64,000 bases of DNA, taken from the NCBI RefSeq assembly GCF_003461245.1, contig NZ_QTWS01000010.1, forward strand, positions 27,434-91,433, in the 5' to 3' direction. The notes below the pieces were generated by a model. The model saw only the letters and a list, made by a program, of their open reading frames with translations. It ran no database searches and was not told where the DNA came from. The position numbers and the translations under genes are program-made. The stretch comes from Blautia sp. AF19-10LB. GTDB taxonomy: Bacteria > Bacillota > Clostridia > Lachnospirales > Lachnospiraceae. This document shows, piece by piece, positions 18,080-27,706 of this stretch (within the stretch, counting starts at the first letter, position 1; each line of letters opens with the position of its first letter).

Positions 18080-19819
18080 TCAGAATTTGCGAAAACGCGC
18101 ATATCTCATTTCAAGGAGTTCTTCTTCTGACAGAACTGTATACTGCTTAAGAAAAGCACGGATTCTGTCGTCCAGCCGCTCAGTCACCTGCCACAGACTT
18201 TCAGGAGTCAGATTCTCCGGTTCCGGGATCACCTGCTCGATGATTCCTTTCTGGTAAAGGTCAGATGCTGTCAGTTTCATAACTGCTGCAGCTTCTTTGG
18301 CTTTGGTGCTGTCTTTCCAGAGAATGCTTGCGAACCCTTCCGGTGAAAGAATGGAATACACGGAGTTTTCCAGCATCCATACCTGATCTCCGGCCGCAAG
18401 TGCAAGTGCACCGCCGCTGCCGCCTTCGCCTGTTACAATGGACAGAACCGGCGTTTTCAGTCCGGCAAGTTCCCAGAGATTACAGGCAATTGCCTCGCCC
18501 TGTCCCCGTTCTTCTGCCTCGATCCCGCAAAATGCTCCCGGGGTATCCACGAAACAGATGACCGGTCGGTGAAATTTCTCTGCCTGTTTCATCAGACGAA
18601 GAGCTTTGCGGTATCCTTCCGGCATCGGCATGCCAAAGTTGTGCGCGATATTTTCTTTTGTGTTGGTTCCTTTTTCCTGCACGATGACAGTGACTGGTCT
18701 TCCATGGAATTTTGCGATCCCGCCGATAACTGCCCTGTCATCTCCGTAGTTTCGGTCTCCGTGGAATTCCATGAAATCAGTAAAAAGTGCTTCTATATAA
18801 TCACTGCCGGACGGACGGTCTGTCTTTCGTGAAAGCTGGACACGTTCCCAGGCTGTGAGGTACGGGTTGATGCCTGCGTGGGCAACATCGGATTTCGGTG
18901 AAAATTCATCCTTATTTATATAAGAAGCTTTTTCATTTTCCGAAGTACTGTCTGCGCTCTGCCCCTCATGCATCTCCAGGATCTTTCCAAGTGTTTCTTT
19001 CAGATCCTCACGTCTTACAATGTCATCCACAAAACCGTGCTCTACAAGAAATTCTGCTCTCTGAAATCCCTTCGGCAGTTTCTGGCGGATCGTCTGCTCA
19101 ATGACACGCGGTCCTGCGAATCCGATCAGTGCTCCCGGTTCTGCCAGAATGATATCTCCCAGCATTGCAAAACTTGCCGTCACACCTCCAGTCGTAGGTT
19201 CCGTCAAAACACTCACATAAAGTAATCCTGCTTTACTGTGGCGTTCCAGTGCCGCCGATGTCTTTGCCATCTGCATCAGAGATGTAATGCCTTCCTGCAT
19301 TCTGGCTCCGCCGGAACAGGCAAAAATGATGACCGGAAGTTTTTCTTCCGTTGCACGCTCTACTGCTCTGGTGATTTTTTCACCGACAGCCCAGCCCATG
19401 CTCGCCATCAGAAATCTTCCGTCGCAGACTGCGATCACGGCCTCTCTGCCGTTTATTTTGCCCCTGCCTGTGACAACCGCTTCCTTAAGTCCTGTTTTCT
19501 CTTGAAGTGCCTGCACTTTTTCCGGATAACCTTTGTAGTTTACAGGATTTCCACCAGCCAGATCATGATCCCACTCTTCAAAAGTTCCCTCATCAATGAC
19601 CATCTGAATCCTTCGGTATGCATGGATACGAAAATATCCTCCACACTTCGGACAGATATAATTTCCCTGTTTTACATCTTCTGCAATGATCGCCGCTCCG
19701 CACTTGTTGCATTTGCGAAGAAGTCCTTCCGGCACTTCTGGTCTGGAAGCACGGGCTGCATTATGGCTCTGTATTCTGGAAACAATTCTTGTCTTTTTGA
19801 ACATGTTGTCCAACTTCAT
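18080..19819 (-). CDS. accDA: Acetyl-CoA carboxylase carboxyltransferase, fused beta-alpha subunits
   Basis: 579 residues from the ATG at 19819 (AGGAG 9 bases upstream). The N-terminal half is AccD: a zinc ribbon (CNKC ... CPKC, residues ~38-60) and then the crotonase-like carboxyltransferase fold (ACSGGARMQEGI, LTEPTTGGVTASFA). The C-terminal half from about residue 300 is AccA (GDRNYGDDRAVIGGIAKFHGRPV, GEGGSGGALALAAGDQVWML). Together they transfer carboxyl from carboxybiotin-AccB to acetyl-CoA, giving malonyl-CoA. Most bacteria have two separate genes; here one chain fixes 1:1 stoichiometry. It is the last gene of the operon. Confidence 0.95.
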   Translation of the reverse strand: MKLDNMFKKTRIVSRIQSHNAARASRPEVPEGLLRKCNKCGAAIIAEDVKQGNYICPKCGGYFRIHAYRRIQMVIDEGTFEEWDHDLAGGNPVNYKGYPEKVQALQEKTGLKEAVVTGRGKINGREAVIAVCDGRFLMASMGWAVGEKITRAVERATEEKLPVIIFACSGGARMQEGITSLMQMAKTSAALERHSKAGLLYVSVLTEPTTGGVTASFAMLGDIILAEPGALIGFAGPRVIEQTIRQKLPKGFQRAEFLVEHGFVDDIVRREDLKETLGKILEMHEGQSADSTSENEKASYINKDEFSPKSDVAHAGINPYLTAWERVQLSRKTDRPSGSDYIEALFTDFMEFHGDRNYGDDRAVIGGIAKFHGRPVTVIVQEKGTNTKENIAHNFGMPMPEGYRKALRLMKQAEKFHRPVICFVDTPGAFCGIEAEERGQGEAIACNLWELAGLKTPVLSIVTGEGGSGGALALAAGDQVWMLENSVYSILSPEGFASILWKDSTKAKEAAAVMKLTASDLYQKGIIEQVIPEPENLTPESLWQVTERLDDRIRAFLKQYTVLSEEELLEMRYARFRKF

Positions 19820-19876
19820 GGTCATTCACTCCTGTTATATCTGTTAATCCGAATTTTCGGACACCTGTCTGTTATC

Positions 19877-21253
19877 TTAACCCACTCTCTTCTCCGCATC
19901 CAGTTTCTTCGCTTTGCTTTCCATCCGTTCGATAAACTCTACATCCGTATTCCCGGACTGAAAATCCGGGTGATCCAGGATTTCATACTGGTAGTCCACG
20001 TTGGTGTCGATCCCCTCAATGATCACTTCACCAAGTGCACTCTGCATCTTACGGATCGCTTCGGTACGGTTCTTTGCCCACACGATCACCTTCGCGATCA
20101 TGGAATCATAGTACGGCGGGATCGTATATCCACTGTACACGGCAGAATCAATACGGATTCCTTTTCCACCCGGAAAATACATATCTGTGATCGTTCCCGG
20201 TGACGGTCGAAAACCTTTGGACGGGTTTTCGGCATTGATCCTGCATTCGATCGCATGACCGGTAAGATGAATATCTTCCTGCTTGCAGGAAAGCGGAAGT
20301 CCGGAAGCGATACGGATCTGCTCTTTGACAAGATCCACGCCAGTCACCCACTCTGTGACCGGATGTTCCACCTGGATTCGGGTATTCATTTCCATGAAAT
20401 AAAATCTGCCATCTTTATCAAGAAGGAATTCAATCGTTCCGGCATTTTCATACCCGGCTGCTTTTGCCGCTTTTACTGCTGCCTCACCCATTCTGGCACG
20501 AAGATCATCGGAAATCACCTCGCACGGAGACTCCTCGATCATCTTCTGATGATTTCGCTGGATGGAGCAGTCACGCTCTCCCAGATGGATCACATTTCCA
20601 AACTTATCTGCCATGATCTGAAACTCGATATGTCTTGGATGACGCACAAAATGTTCCACATACATCGTGGAATCGCCAAAAGCCATCTGCGTTTCTTTCT
20701 GTGCAGTACGGAAACTTTCTTCAAAATCTGCCAGAGTGTCAGCAACTCGCATTCCTTTGCCGCCGCCTCCGAGAGCAGCCTTGATGATGACCGGATACCC
20801 GATCGTTTCTGCTTCTTTCATTCCCTCTTCTACTGTGTAGATTGGATTTTTACCGCCGGGAATGATCGGAACACCTGCATTTGCCATCGTGTTTTTTGCC
20901 GCCTGTTTATTTCCAAGACTTGCGATCACACTGGATGGCGGTCCGATAAAAGTAATATTACACTGCTCACAAAGTTCTGCAAAACGACTGTTTTCGGAAA
21001 GGAAACCAAATCCCGGATGGATTGCATCGGCTCCTGTAACGATCGTCGCACTGATGATATTTTCCATGCTGAGGTAGCTCTGGGATGACGATGCCGGTCC
21101 GATACAGACTGCCTCATCCGCAAGCTGTGTATGAAGCGCATCTCTGTCCGCTTCTGAATAAACAGCCACTGTCTCTATTCCCATTTCTCTGCATGCGCGG
21201 ATGATCCGCACCGCGATCTCCCCTCGATTCGCGATCAGCACTTTTTTAATCAT
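19877..21253 (-). CDS. accC: Acetyl-CoA carboxylase, biotin carboxylase subunit
   Basis: 458 residues. MIKKVLIANRGEIAVRIIRACREMGI is the signature N-terminus. The ATP-grasp glycine loop (KAALGGGGKGMRV), the ERDCSIQRNHQK block and EMNTRIQVEHPVTE follow. It carboxylates the biotin carried on AccB using bicarbonate and ATP. It lies between fabZ and accDA in the operon. Confidence 0.96.
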   Translation of the reverse strand: MIKKVLIANRGEIAVRIIRACREMGIETVAVYSEADRDALHTQLADEAVCIGPASSSQSYLSMENIISATIVTGADAIHPGFGFLSENSRFAELCEQCNITFIGPPSSVIASLGNKQAAKNTMANAGVPIIPGGKNPIYTVEEGMKEAETIGYPVIIKAALGGGGKGMRVADTLADFEESFRTAQKETQMAFGDSTMYVEHFVRHPRHIEFQIMADKFGNVIHLGERDCSIQRNHQKMIEESPCEVISDDLRARMGEAAVKAAKAAGYENAGTIEFLLDKDGRFYFMEMNTRIQVEHPVTEWVTGVDLVKEQIRIASGLPLSCKQEDIHLTGHAIECRINAENPSKGFRPSPGTITDMYFPGGKGIRIDSAVYSGYTIPPYYDSMIAKVIVWAKNRTEAIRKMQSALGEVIIEGIDTNVDYQYEILDHPDFQSGNTDVEFIERMESKAKKLDAEKRVG

Positions 21254-21263
21254 AGTGTGTCAC

Positions 21264-21692
21264 CTATCCAATCATAAAAGTCAGTTCTGCATCAACTACC
21301 ACTTTGCCGTCGACACTTGCAACTGCATGACCGACACCTACCGGTCCTTTGCATTTGATAATTGTCGTTTCCAGTCGAAGCTTGTCTCCCGGGACAACTT
21401 TTCCACGGAATCTGCAGTTTTTGATCCCGCCAAAATATGCGATCTTGCCTTTGTTTTCTTCAAGGCTCAGGATTGCTACAGCTCCTGTCTGCGCAAGAGC
21501 TTCCACCATCAGAACACCCGGCATGACCGGTTCCTGCGGGAAATGTCCCCTGAAAAAGTCCTCACGGAATGTCACACATTTATAACCGACGGCAAATTTG
21601 CCCGGTTCATAATCCTCGATATAATCCACCAGAAGAAATGGATGTCTGTGAGGAAGAATCTGTTCAATTTCTTTTACACCTAATTTATTCAT
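21264..21692 (-). CDS. fabZ: 3-hydroxyacyl-ACP dehydratase
   Basis: 142 residues, a hotdog-fold dehydratase. ILPHRHPFLLVD contains the catalytic His and MPGVLMVEALAQTGA the catalytic Glu. It removes water from 3-hydroxyacyl-ACP in each elongation round. No fabA-like isomerase is visible in this operon, so unsaturated fatty acid synthesis must be handled by this enzyme or elsewhere. Confidence 0.95.
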   Translation of the reverse strand: MNKLGVKEIEQILPHRHPFLLVDYIEDYEPGKFAVGYKCVTFREDFFRGHFPQEPVMPGVLMVEALAQTGAVAILSLEENKGKIAYFGGIKNCRFRGKVVPGDKLRLETTIIKCKGPVGVGHAVASVDGKVVVDAELTFMIG

Positions 21693-21713
21693 GATCTATA
21701 CTCCCCAGTTGCT

Positions 21714-22181
21714 TCACACAATCCGGAACAACGGCTGTCCATACTCCACTGCCTGTCCGTTCTGCACATAAATCTCTGCAACTTTTCCGTCGAAATCGCT
21801 TTCGATCTCGTTCATCAGTTTCATCGCTTCCACGATGGCAAGTGTCTGGCCTTTTTTCACCTGATCACCAACAGAAACAAACGGATCTGCATCCTCAGAC
21901 GGTGCTGCATAAAAAGTTCCCACCAGAGGAGATTTTACGATCATACCCTCCGGCTCGCTGGACGCTGCCTGTACAGTTTCAGCATTTACAGTCGCCGGAC
22001 TGGCTGCTGCCTGTGCTGCTGCAAGACCCGCGATCGGCACATCCGGCTGATTTCCTGCAACCACTACCGTTTCTTTTTTCTTCTTCAGATGAATGCTGGT
22101 TCCGTTTTCTTCGTAAGCAAAATCTGTCAGTTCAGAATCTGATACTGTTTTTATTAATATAAGAAGATTTTCAAACTCCAT
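21714..22181 (-). CDS. accB: Biotin carboxyl carrier protein of acetyl-CoA carboxylase
   Basis: 155 residues. A variable Ala/Pro-rich linker (residues ~45-75) connects a short N-terminal segment to the biotinyl domain. The biotinylation motif EAMKLMNEI has Lys as acceptor. It carries carboxybiotin from AccC to AccDA. The start follows the fabF stop by 6 bases, and the biotinyl domain has the usual thumb region ([13 protein letters not shown]). Confidence 0.96.
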   Translation of the reverse strand: MEFENLLILIKTVSDSELTDFAYEENGTSIHLKKKKETVVVAGNQPDVPIAGLAAAQAAASPATVNAETVQAASSEPEGMIVKSPLVGTFYAAPSEDADPFVSVGDQVKKGQTLAIVEAMKLMNEIESDFDGKVAEIYVQNGQAVEYGQPLFRIV

Positions 22182-22187
22182 AATCTA

Positions 22188-23429
22188 TCAACCCTCGTAT
22201 TTCTTCACAAGAAGTGTCGCATTGTGTCCGCCGAAACCAAGAGAATTGCTCATTGCATAGCGGATCTCTTTTTCCACCGGAGCACCGATCGCATAATTCA
22301 GGTCACACTCTTCATCCGGCTCTGTGGTTCCAACGGTCTGATGGATAAATCCCTCTTCCAGAGATTTTACACACGTTACAAATTCCACACCGCCAGCTGC
22401 ACCGAGCAGATGTCCGATCATGGATTTGGTTGAATTTACAACCAGATTTTTTGCCGCATCTCCAAATGCCTTGTGGATCGCTCTTGTCTCAAACAGGTCG
22501 TTGTGGTGCGTGCTTGTTCCATGTGCGTTGATGTATTCCACCTCAGATGGCTGTACGCCGGCTTCTTCCATTGCCAGTTCCATTGCTCTTGCTGCGCCTG
22601 CTCCGTCCTCTGCCGGAGAAGTGATATGGAAAGCATCAGCTGTTGCACCGTAACCGACAAGCTCGGCGTAGATCCTTGCGCCTCTTGCCTTCGCATGCTC
22701 CAGTTCCTCAAGGACCACGATGCCGGCACCTTCACCAAGCACAAAACCACTTCTGTCTTTGTCAAACGGGATAGATGCTCTTGCGGCATCTTCTGTTTTG
22801 GTAAGGGCAGTAAGGGCAGTAAAACCTGCAACACCTGTCGGGCAGATACAGCTTTCCGTTCCACCTGCCAGCATGATCTCGGCATCCCCGTACTGGATCG
22901 CGCGGAATGCATCACCAATGCTATGAGTTCCGGAAGCACAGGCTGTCACAACATCTGTACATTTGCCGCGGAGTCCGAACTGAATGGAGATATTTCCTGC
23001 TGCCATGTTGGAGATCATCATCGGTACCATCAGAGGATTTACTTTTCCAGGTCCTTTGGTGAGGATTTTTTCATAGTTATTCTCTACCTGCGGAAGACTT
23101 CCGATACCGGAGCCAACGATCACGCCTGCGCGGAAAGAATCTTCTTTTTCCATATCGATCCCGGAATCTTCCAGGGCTTCTTTTGCTGCCGTCACTGCAT
23201 ACTGGCAGAACGGATCCATACGTCTCGCAGATCTCGGATCCATATGGTCTTTTGCGTTAAAATCCTTCACCTCTGCGGCAATCTTTACTTTGTAATCGGT
23301 GGTATCAAACTTCGTGATCGGTCCGATGCCGACTTTTCCCTCGCGGATCCCTGCCCAGAAATCCTTTACATTATTTCCAATAGGGGTAACTGCACCAAGT
23401 CCGGTGACAACGACTCTTCTCTTACTCAT
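22188..23429 (-). CDS. fabF: Beta-ketoacyl-ACP synthase II
   Basis: 413 residues. The catalytic triad is visible: Cys in [12 protein letters not shown], His in [11 protein letters not shown] and His in [14 protein letters not shown]. It condenses malonyl-ACP with growing acyl-ACP. Its ATG overlaps the fabG stop by 4 bases (ATGA), indicating coupled translation. Confidence 0.97.
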   Translation of the reverse strand: MSKRRVVVTGLGAVTPIGNNVKDFWAGIREGKVGIGPITKFDTTDYKVKIAAEVKDFNAKDHMDPRSARRMDPFCQYAVTAAKEALEDSGIDMEKEDSFRAGVIVGSGIGSLPQVENNYEKILTKGPGKVNPLMVPMMISNMAAGNISIQFGLRGKCTDVVTACASGTHSIGDAFRAIQYGDAEIMLAGGTESCICPTGVAGFTALTALTKTEDAARASIPFDKDRSGFVLGEGAGIVVLEELEHAKARGARIYAELVGYGATADAFHITSPAEDGAGAARAMELAMEEAGVQPSEVEYINAHGTSTHHNDLFETRAIHKAFGDAAKNLVVNSTKSMIGHLLGAAGGVEFVTCVKSLEEGFIHQTVGTTEPDEECDLNYAIGAPVEKEIRYAMSNSLGFGGHNATLLVKKYEG

Positions 23430-24175
23430 ATGACCATTCCTCCATCGACCTGAATTACCTGTCCTGTGATGTATGCAGCATCGTCAGATGCCAGAAAAGC
23501 GACTGTTTTTGCGATATCCTCCGGCTTGCCAAAATGTCCGAGCGGAATCTGTGCGGCAGATGCTTTTTTTACTTCTTCGGATAATACTGCTGTCATTTCT
23601 GTCTCAATAAATCCCGGTGCCACTGCATTTACAGTAATTCCACGGGATGCAAGTTCTCTCGCCGCACTCTTTGTCATGCCGATGATCCCTGCCTTGGATG
23701 CCGCGTAGTTTGCCTGTCCTGCATTTCCGGCAATTCCAACTACAGATGCCATGCTGATGATACGTCCGCTGCGCTGGCGGAGCATCTGTCTGGAAACAAA
23801 ACGCATCATATTGAAAGTTCCCTTGAGGTTGACATCGATCACGTTGTCAAAATCTGCTTCAGACATTCCCATCAAAAGACCATCTTTTGTGATCCCGGCA
23901 TTGTTTACCAGAATATCGATGCTTCCATGAGTTTTTACAATATCTTTTACGGCACTTTCACAGGATGCAAAATCAGCGACATTCCACTGTCTGGTCTCTG
24001 CTTCGCCGCCTTTTTCCTCGATCTCTTTCTGGACTTCCTTTGCGCGTTCCTCAGAACCGTTATAATTGATCACAACTGTTGCACCTCTCGACGCAAGTTC
24101 CAGGGCAATGGCTCTTCCGATTCCTCTGGAAGCACCTGTTACAACAGCAACTTTCTTTTTATTCTGCTCTGCCAC
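23426..24175 (-). CDS. fabG: 3-oxoacyl-ACP reductase
   Basis: 249 residues, classical short-chain dehydrogenase. [12 protein letters not shown] is the NADP-binding loop, [11 protein letters not shown] the structural motif and YAASKAG the catalytic Tyr-Lys. It reduces 3-oxoacyl-ACP to 3-hydroxyacyl-ACP. It lies between fabD and fabF in the conserved Firmicutes order. Confidence 0.96.
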   Translation of the reverse strand: MAEQNKKKVAVVTGASRGIGRAIALELASRGATVVINYNGSEERAKEVQKEIEEKGGEAETRQWNVADFASCESAVKDIVKTHGSIDILVNNAGITKDGLLMGMSEADFDNVIDVNLKGTFNMMRFVSRQMLRQRSGRIISMASVVGIAGNAGQANYAASKAGIIGMTKSAARELASRGITVNAVAPGFIETEMTAVLSEEVKKASAAQIPLGHFGKPEDIAKTVAFLASDDAAYITGQVIQVDGGMVI

Positions 24176-24186
24176 TTATTTTCTCC

Positions 24187-25107
24187 TTATTTAAGTTCCT
24201 CACACACCGAAACAGCTTCTTCCCAGCTTCCAATGTGATAGGATTTTACATTTTTATCGATCTTTCGAAGGAATCCTGTCAGTGTTTTGCCCGGTCCGAT
24301 CTCTACGAAGGTATCCACGCCTTCGCGGATCATGGTCTCCACACTCTGCTGCCAGCGGACAGATCCGCTGACCTGCGCTACCAGAAGTTCTTCGATCTTT
24401 CCACAGTCTGTAATTACCTCTGCGTTGATGTTCGCCACATACGGAACTTTCAGGGGATTCATACTGACTCCGGCAAAAACCTTCGCCAGTTCTTCTCCTG
24501 CCGGTCTCATCATCGGTGAATGGAAAGGTCCACTTACTTTAAGCGGAAGTACCCTTCTTGCACCTGCCTCTTTGAGAGCTGTTCCCGCCTCGGCAACTGC
24601 TTTCGCTTCACCGGTAATGACAATCTGTCCCGGGCAGTTGTAGTTTGCAATGGAAACGCCCTCTCTGCCATTTAAGACATCCTCAATGACTGCTGCATCA
24701 AGTCCGAGTACTGCGGACATTGCCCCGGTTCCTTCCGGTGCTGCATGTTCCATAAAAATCCCTCTGGAGCGAACAGTGCGTACTGCATCCATGTCGCACA
24801 TTCCGCCTGCCACTGCGATCGCACAGTATTCACCAAGGCTTAAGCCCGCTGTCATATCCGCATGAAGTCCCATTGCTTCGACAGCTCTCGTCATTGCAAG
24901 ACAGGCTGTTACCATCGCCACCTGTGTATATTCTGTTTTGTCCAAAAGATCATTTTCTTCGAAACAAAGTTTCTTAAGGTCAAGATCTACCGCTTCAGAT
25001 GCCTGATCAAAAACGGCTTTGGACAGAGGACTTTTTTCATAAAAATCCTTTCCCATTCCAACTGCCTGTGCACCCTGTCCCGGATAAATAAAAGCGATCT
25101 TACTCAT
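24187..25107 (-). CDS. fabD: Malonyl-CoA:ACP transacylase
   Basis: 306 residues from the ATG at 25107, which overlaps the fabK stop and has GGGG at suitable distance; an ATG two codons earlier is too close to that site. FIYPGQGAQAVGMG, the nucleophile elbow GLSLGEYCA (Ser) and GPFHSPMM (His) are diagnostic. It loads malonyl groups onto ACP for FabH and FabF. Confidence 0.96.
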   Translation of the reverse strand: MSKIAFIYPGQGAQAVGMGKDFYEKSPLSKAVFDQASEAVDLDLKKLCFEENDLLDKTEYTQVAMVTACLAMTRAVEAMGLHADMTAGLSLGEYCAIAVAGGMCDMDAVRTVRSRGIFMEHAAPEGTGAMSAVLGLDAAVIEDVLNGREGVSIANYNCPGQIVITGEAKAVAEAGTALKEAGARRVLPLKVSGPFHSPMMRPAGEELAKVFAGVSMNPLKVPYVANINAEVITDCGKIEELLVAQVSGSVRWQQSVETMIREGVDTFVEIGPGKTLTGFLRKIDKNVKSYHIGSWEEAVSVCEELK

Positions 25108-26038
25108 CTGCATTTACCCCGTTCATCAGCTTGCCTGCATCGACAACAGTTGTTTTGATGATGTCTTCACAAGAACGTTCCTCTTTGATCATGCCTGCAA
25201 TCTGACCTGCCATCAGGCTTCCGTTCTTTGCATCACCTTCCTGAACGGCTTTTCTGAGGCTTCCCAGAGTAAGCTGTTCCAGTTCCTCAAACGGTGCGCC
25301 TGCTTTTTCCAGTTCCAGATATCTGCGGACCATGTCGTTACGGAGAACACGGATCGGATGTCCGGTGCTTCTTCCTGTTACACGACTGTCGATGTCTTTT
25401 GCTTTGATGATGCTGTTTTTATAATTTTCATGGATCACAGATTCTTTGGATGCTGCAAAAACGGTTCCCATCTGGATTCCTTTTGCGCCAAGCATGAATG
25501 CTGCTGCCATTCCTCTGCCATCTGCGATACCGCCTGCTGCGATCACCGGAATCTTCACTGCGTCAACGACCTGCGGAACCAGTACCATTGTGGTAAGCTC
25601 TCCGATATGACCGCCTGCCTCACAGCCTTCGGCAACGACCGCATCTGCACCGCAGCGTTCCATACGTTTTGCAAGTGCTACGGATGCAACGACCGGGATA
25701 ACTTTGACTCCGGCTGCTTTCCAGTCTGCCATGTATTTCTCAGGGCTTCCGGCTCCTGTGGTAACGACTTTGACGCCTTCCTCCACGATAACCTTAGCAA
25801 CTTTTTCTGATTCCGGATTCATCAGCATGATATTGACACCAAACGGTTTGTCTGTCAGTTTCTTTGTCTCACGGATCTGCTCTCTGACCCATTCTGCCGG
25901 CGCACCGCCTGCTGCAATCAGTCCAAGACCGCCTGCATTGGATACAGCTGCTGCCAGATGACATTCCGCAACCCATGCCATGCCACCCTGGATCACCGGA
26001 TATTCAATTCCTAATAATTCTGTGATCTCTGTTTTCAT
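25100..26038 (-). CDS. fabK: Enoyl-ACP reductase II (FMN-dependent)
   Basis: 312 residues, TIM-barrel flavoprotein of the nitronate monooxygenase-like group. YPVIQGGMAWVAEC at the N-terminus, CEAGGHIGELTT, IAAGGIADGRGMAAAFMLGA (FMN phosphate loop) and GSLRKAVQEGD match FabK. It performs the last reduction of each elongation cycle. Because this operon has no fabI, the organism should be naturally resistant to triclosan, as other FabK users are. Confidence 0.95.
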   Translation of the reverse strand: MKTEITELLGIEYPVIQGGMAWVAECHLAAAVSNAGGLGLIAAGGAPAEWVREQIRETKKLTDKPFGVNIMLMNPESEKVAKVIVEEGVKVVTTGAGSPEKYMADWKAAGVKVIPVVASVALAKRMERCGADAVVAEGCEAGGHIGELTTMVLVPQVVDAVKIPVIAAGGIADGRGMAAAFMLGAKGIQMGTVFAASKESVIHENYKNSIIKAKDIDSRVTGRSTGHPIRVLRNDMVRRYLELEKAGAPFEELEQLTLGSLRKAVQEGDAKNGSLMAGQIAGMIKEERSCEDIIKTTVVDAGKLMNGVNADE

Positions 26039-26064
26039 AATAAAATCCTCTTGTCCTGTGACTC

Positions 26065-26292
26065 TTATGCCTGATGCTCTGTCAGGTAGTTCATTGCGTC
26101 TGCTACGGTTGTGATCTTTTCAAGATCTTCACTTGGAATCTCTACAGAAAATTCTTCCTCAAGTGCCATTGCCAGCTCAAAAAGATCAAGGGAATCTGCA
26201 TGAAGATCATCCATGAAGGATGTCTCTGCAGTGATCTCTGCTGCGTTTGCTCCTAAAGTGTCTGCTGTAAGTTCGATGATTTTTTCTAACAT
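26065..26292 (-). CDS. acpP: Acyl carrier protein
   Basis: 75 residues, acidic four-helix protein. The phosphopantetheine attachment motif HADSLDLFEL carries the modified Ser. It holds all acyl intermediates of the operon's enzymes. AAAGGAG lies just upstream. Confidence 0.97.
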   Translation of the reverse strand: MLEKIIELTADTLGANAAEITAETSFMDDLHADSLDLFELAMALEEEFSVEIPSEDLEKITTVADAMNYLTEHQA

Positions 26293-26357
26293 TTTTGTTT
26301 TCTCCTTTTTTCAATTCATTTTTTATATTTATAAATTCAGATTATCTGTAAACTGCT

Positions 26358-27371
26358 TTACCACTTTGTGCGGCTGTCAATTTCCCATTCTAATACGCTA
26401 GCTCCCCATGAAAGTCCTGCGCCGAATCCTGCCAGAATGATTTTCTGTCCTTTTTTCAAGACGCCCTTCCGGTTCAGTTCATTCAGCAAAATCGGAATGC
26501 TCGCGGATGACGTATTTCCATAATCCTGAAGGTTCATTGGAAACTTCCCGATATCCAGGCGAAGCCGCCTCGCAACTGCATCCACGATCCTCGCATTCGC
26601 CTGGTGAAGAACAAACCAGTCAATGTCCTCTATAGAAAGTTCATTTTCTTTCAAAACTTCCTGTATCACCTGCGGAACATTGCGGACCGCAAACTGAAAG
26701 ACATCCTTGCCATTCATGGTAATGTATTCTGTTTTTGCTTCTTTGCAGTCTCTGTCAATACTTCGGATTCTGCCTGCGGCTCCCGGTCCGGTAAGTGCCG
26801 GTCCGCCTTTTCCATCGGAGTGTGCCGCCGGTCGGTAGCTCTTGCCCTCTGCTGCCTTTAGAAGAACCGCTCCGGCCCCATCTCCAAACAGGATGCAGGT
26901 TCCGCGATCCGTCCAGTCCACCAGTCTGGAAAGACTCTCACTTCCTATGACCAGGATCGTCCGGCAGATTCCGGATGAGATATAAGCCTGAGCAGTATTA
27001 TAAGCAAAAAGAAATCCGCTGCACGCAGCATTGAGATCAAATCCGACTGCTCTGACCGCTCCAAGTATTTCCTGTACCTGACAGGCTGTACATGGAAAAA
27101 CCCGGTCAGCTGAACCCGTTGCCACCAGAATCATATCTACTTCTTCCGGTGAAACTCCGGCTTCCTCAAGTGCCTGGCGGCCTGCTTCCGCTGCCATGGA
27201 AACTGTCGTTTCCTTTTCCACAATGCGCCGTCGCTCCACACCAGTCCGTTCCCGGATCCATTTATCACTGGTATCTACAAAACCTGCGATCTCATTGTTA
27301 TCCAGAACTCTCTCAGGGACACAGGCTCCCGTTCCCCGGATGACTCCGGTTATGGTCTGTTCTTTATTCAT
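26358..27371 (-). CDS. fabH: Beta-ketoacyl-ACP synthase III
   Basis: 337 residues. The triad Cys (LNAACSGFLFAYN), His (VLHQANARIVDAVA) and Asn (YGNTSSASIPILL) is intact, as is TSDKWIRERTGVERR. It starts chains from acetyl-CoA or branched/short acyl-CoA. It is the first gene of the 9.3-kb fab/acc operon, immediately behind a consensus promoter with a FabT-like palindrome. Confidence 0.96.
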   Translation of the reverse strand: MNKEQTITGVIRGTGACVPERVLDNNEIAGFVDTSDKWIRERTGVERRRIVEKETTVSMAAEAGRQALEEAGVSPEEVDMILVATGSADRVFPCTACQVQEILGAVRAVGFDLNAACSGFLFAYNTAQAYISSGICRTILVIGSESLSRLVDWTDRGTCILFGDGAGAVLLKAAEGKSYRPAAHSDGKGGPALTGPGAAGRIRSIDRDCKEAKTEYITMNGKDVFQFAVRNVPQVIQEVLKENELSIEDIDWFVLHQANARIVDAVARRLRLDIGKFPMNLQDYGNTSSASIPILLNELNRKGVLKKGQKIILAGFGAGLSWGASVLEWEIDSRTKW

Positions 27372-27417
27372 AATAGTTGTTTCCTCATATTCCTGATTTG
27401 TTTTGATTTTAGAATAT

Positions 27418-27458
27418 TTTGATTGTCAAAGTATATATCCAAAAAAAGCTTTTGTCAA
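27418..27458 (-). promoter_or_regulatory. fabH operon promoter with FabT-like operator
   Basis: On the minus strand, TTGACA (27453-27458), 17 bases, then TATACT (27430-27435). The palindrome TTTGACAATCAAA (27418-27430) covers the end of the -10 and the expected start point. It fits the TTTGA-N3-TCAAA form of FabT (MarR-family) boxes on lactic acid bacteria fab operons. No fabT gene lies in the window. Confidence 0.75.
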
Positions 27459-27706
27459 GAGAAAAAATTAACAACTTTGCATTCCGCAGCTTTCTGGTTT
27501 GTATATAAACATAAACATGCACGTTTCATATTTATTTTCTCTTTTTCTCTGATATACTAAATCTGTAAAGCAGTATTCCTATGGAAGCCTGCTTTTTTCT
27601 TTAAAAAGAGCTGAAGAGGTTATCTAAACTTTTTCAGCTTTTCCTTTTGTCGATTTCGCGCTATAATAGAGTTATCAATATACAACATAGGAAGGGAGAT
27701 TTTATC
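27459..27706 (+). promoter_or_regulatory. Leader and promoter region of the small Cys-rich protein gene
   Basis: A TATACT box at 27552-27557 is followed by a terminator-like hairpin (AAGCAG ... CTGCTT, then T6, 27568-27597). A second hairpin (GAGCTGAA ... TTCAGCTT) comes next, then a TATAAT box at 27662-27667 with a weak -35. The RBS AAGGGAG precedes the ATG at 27707. The hairpin between two -10 boxes could be an attenuator or just the end of a short transcript. Confidence 0.4.

Noticed and set aside
22473..23453. Plus-strand open frame of 326 codons opposite fabF
   Set aside because: fabF motifs are intact on the minus strand. The shadow frame has a Cys/Ser-rich artefactual composition.
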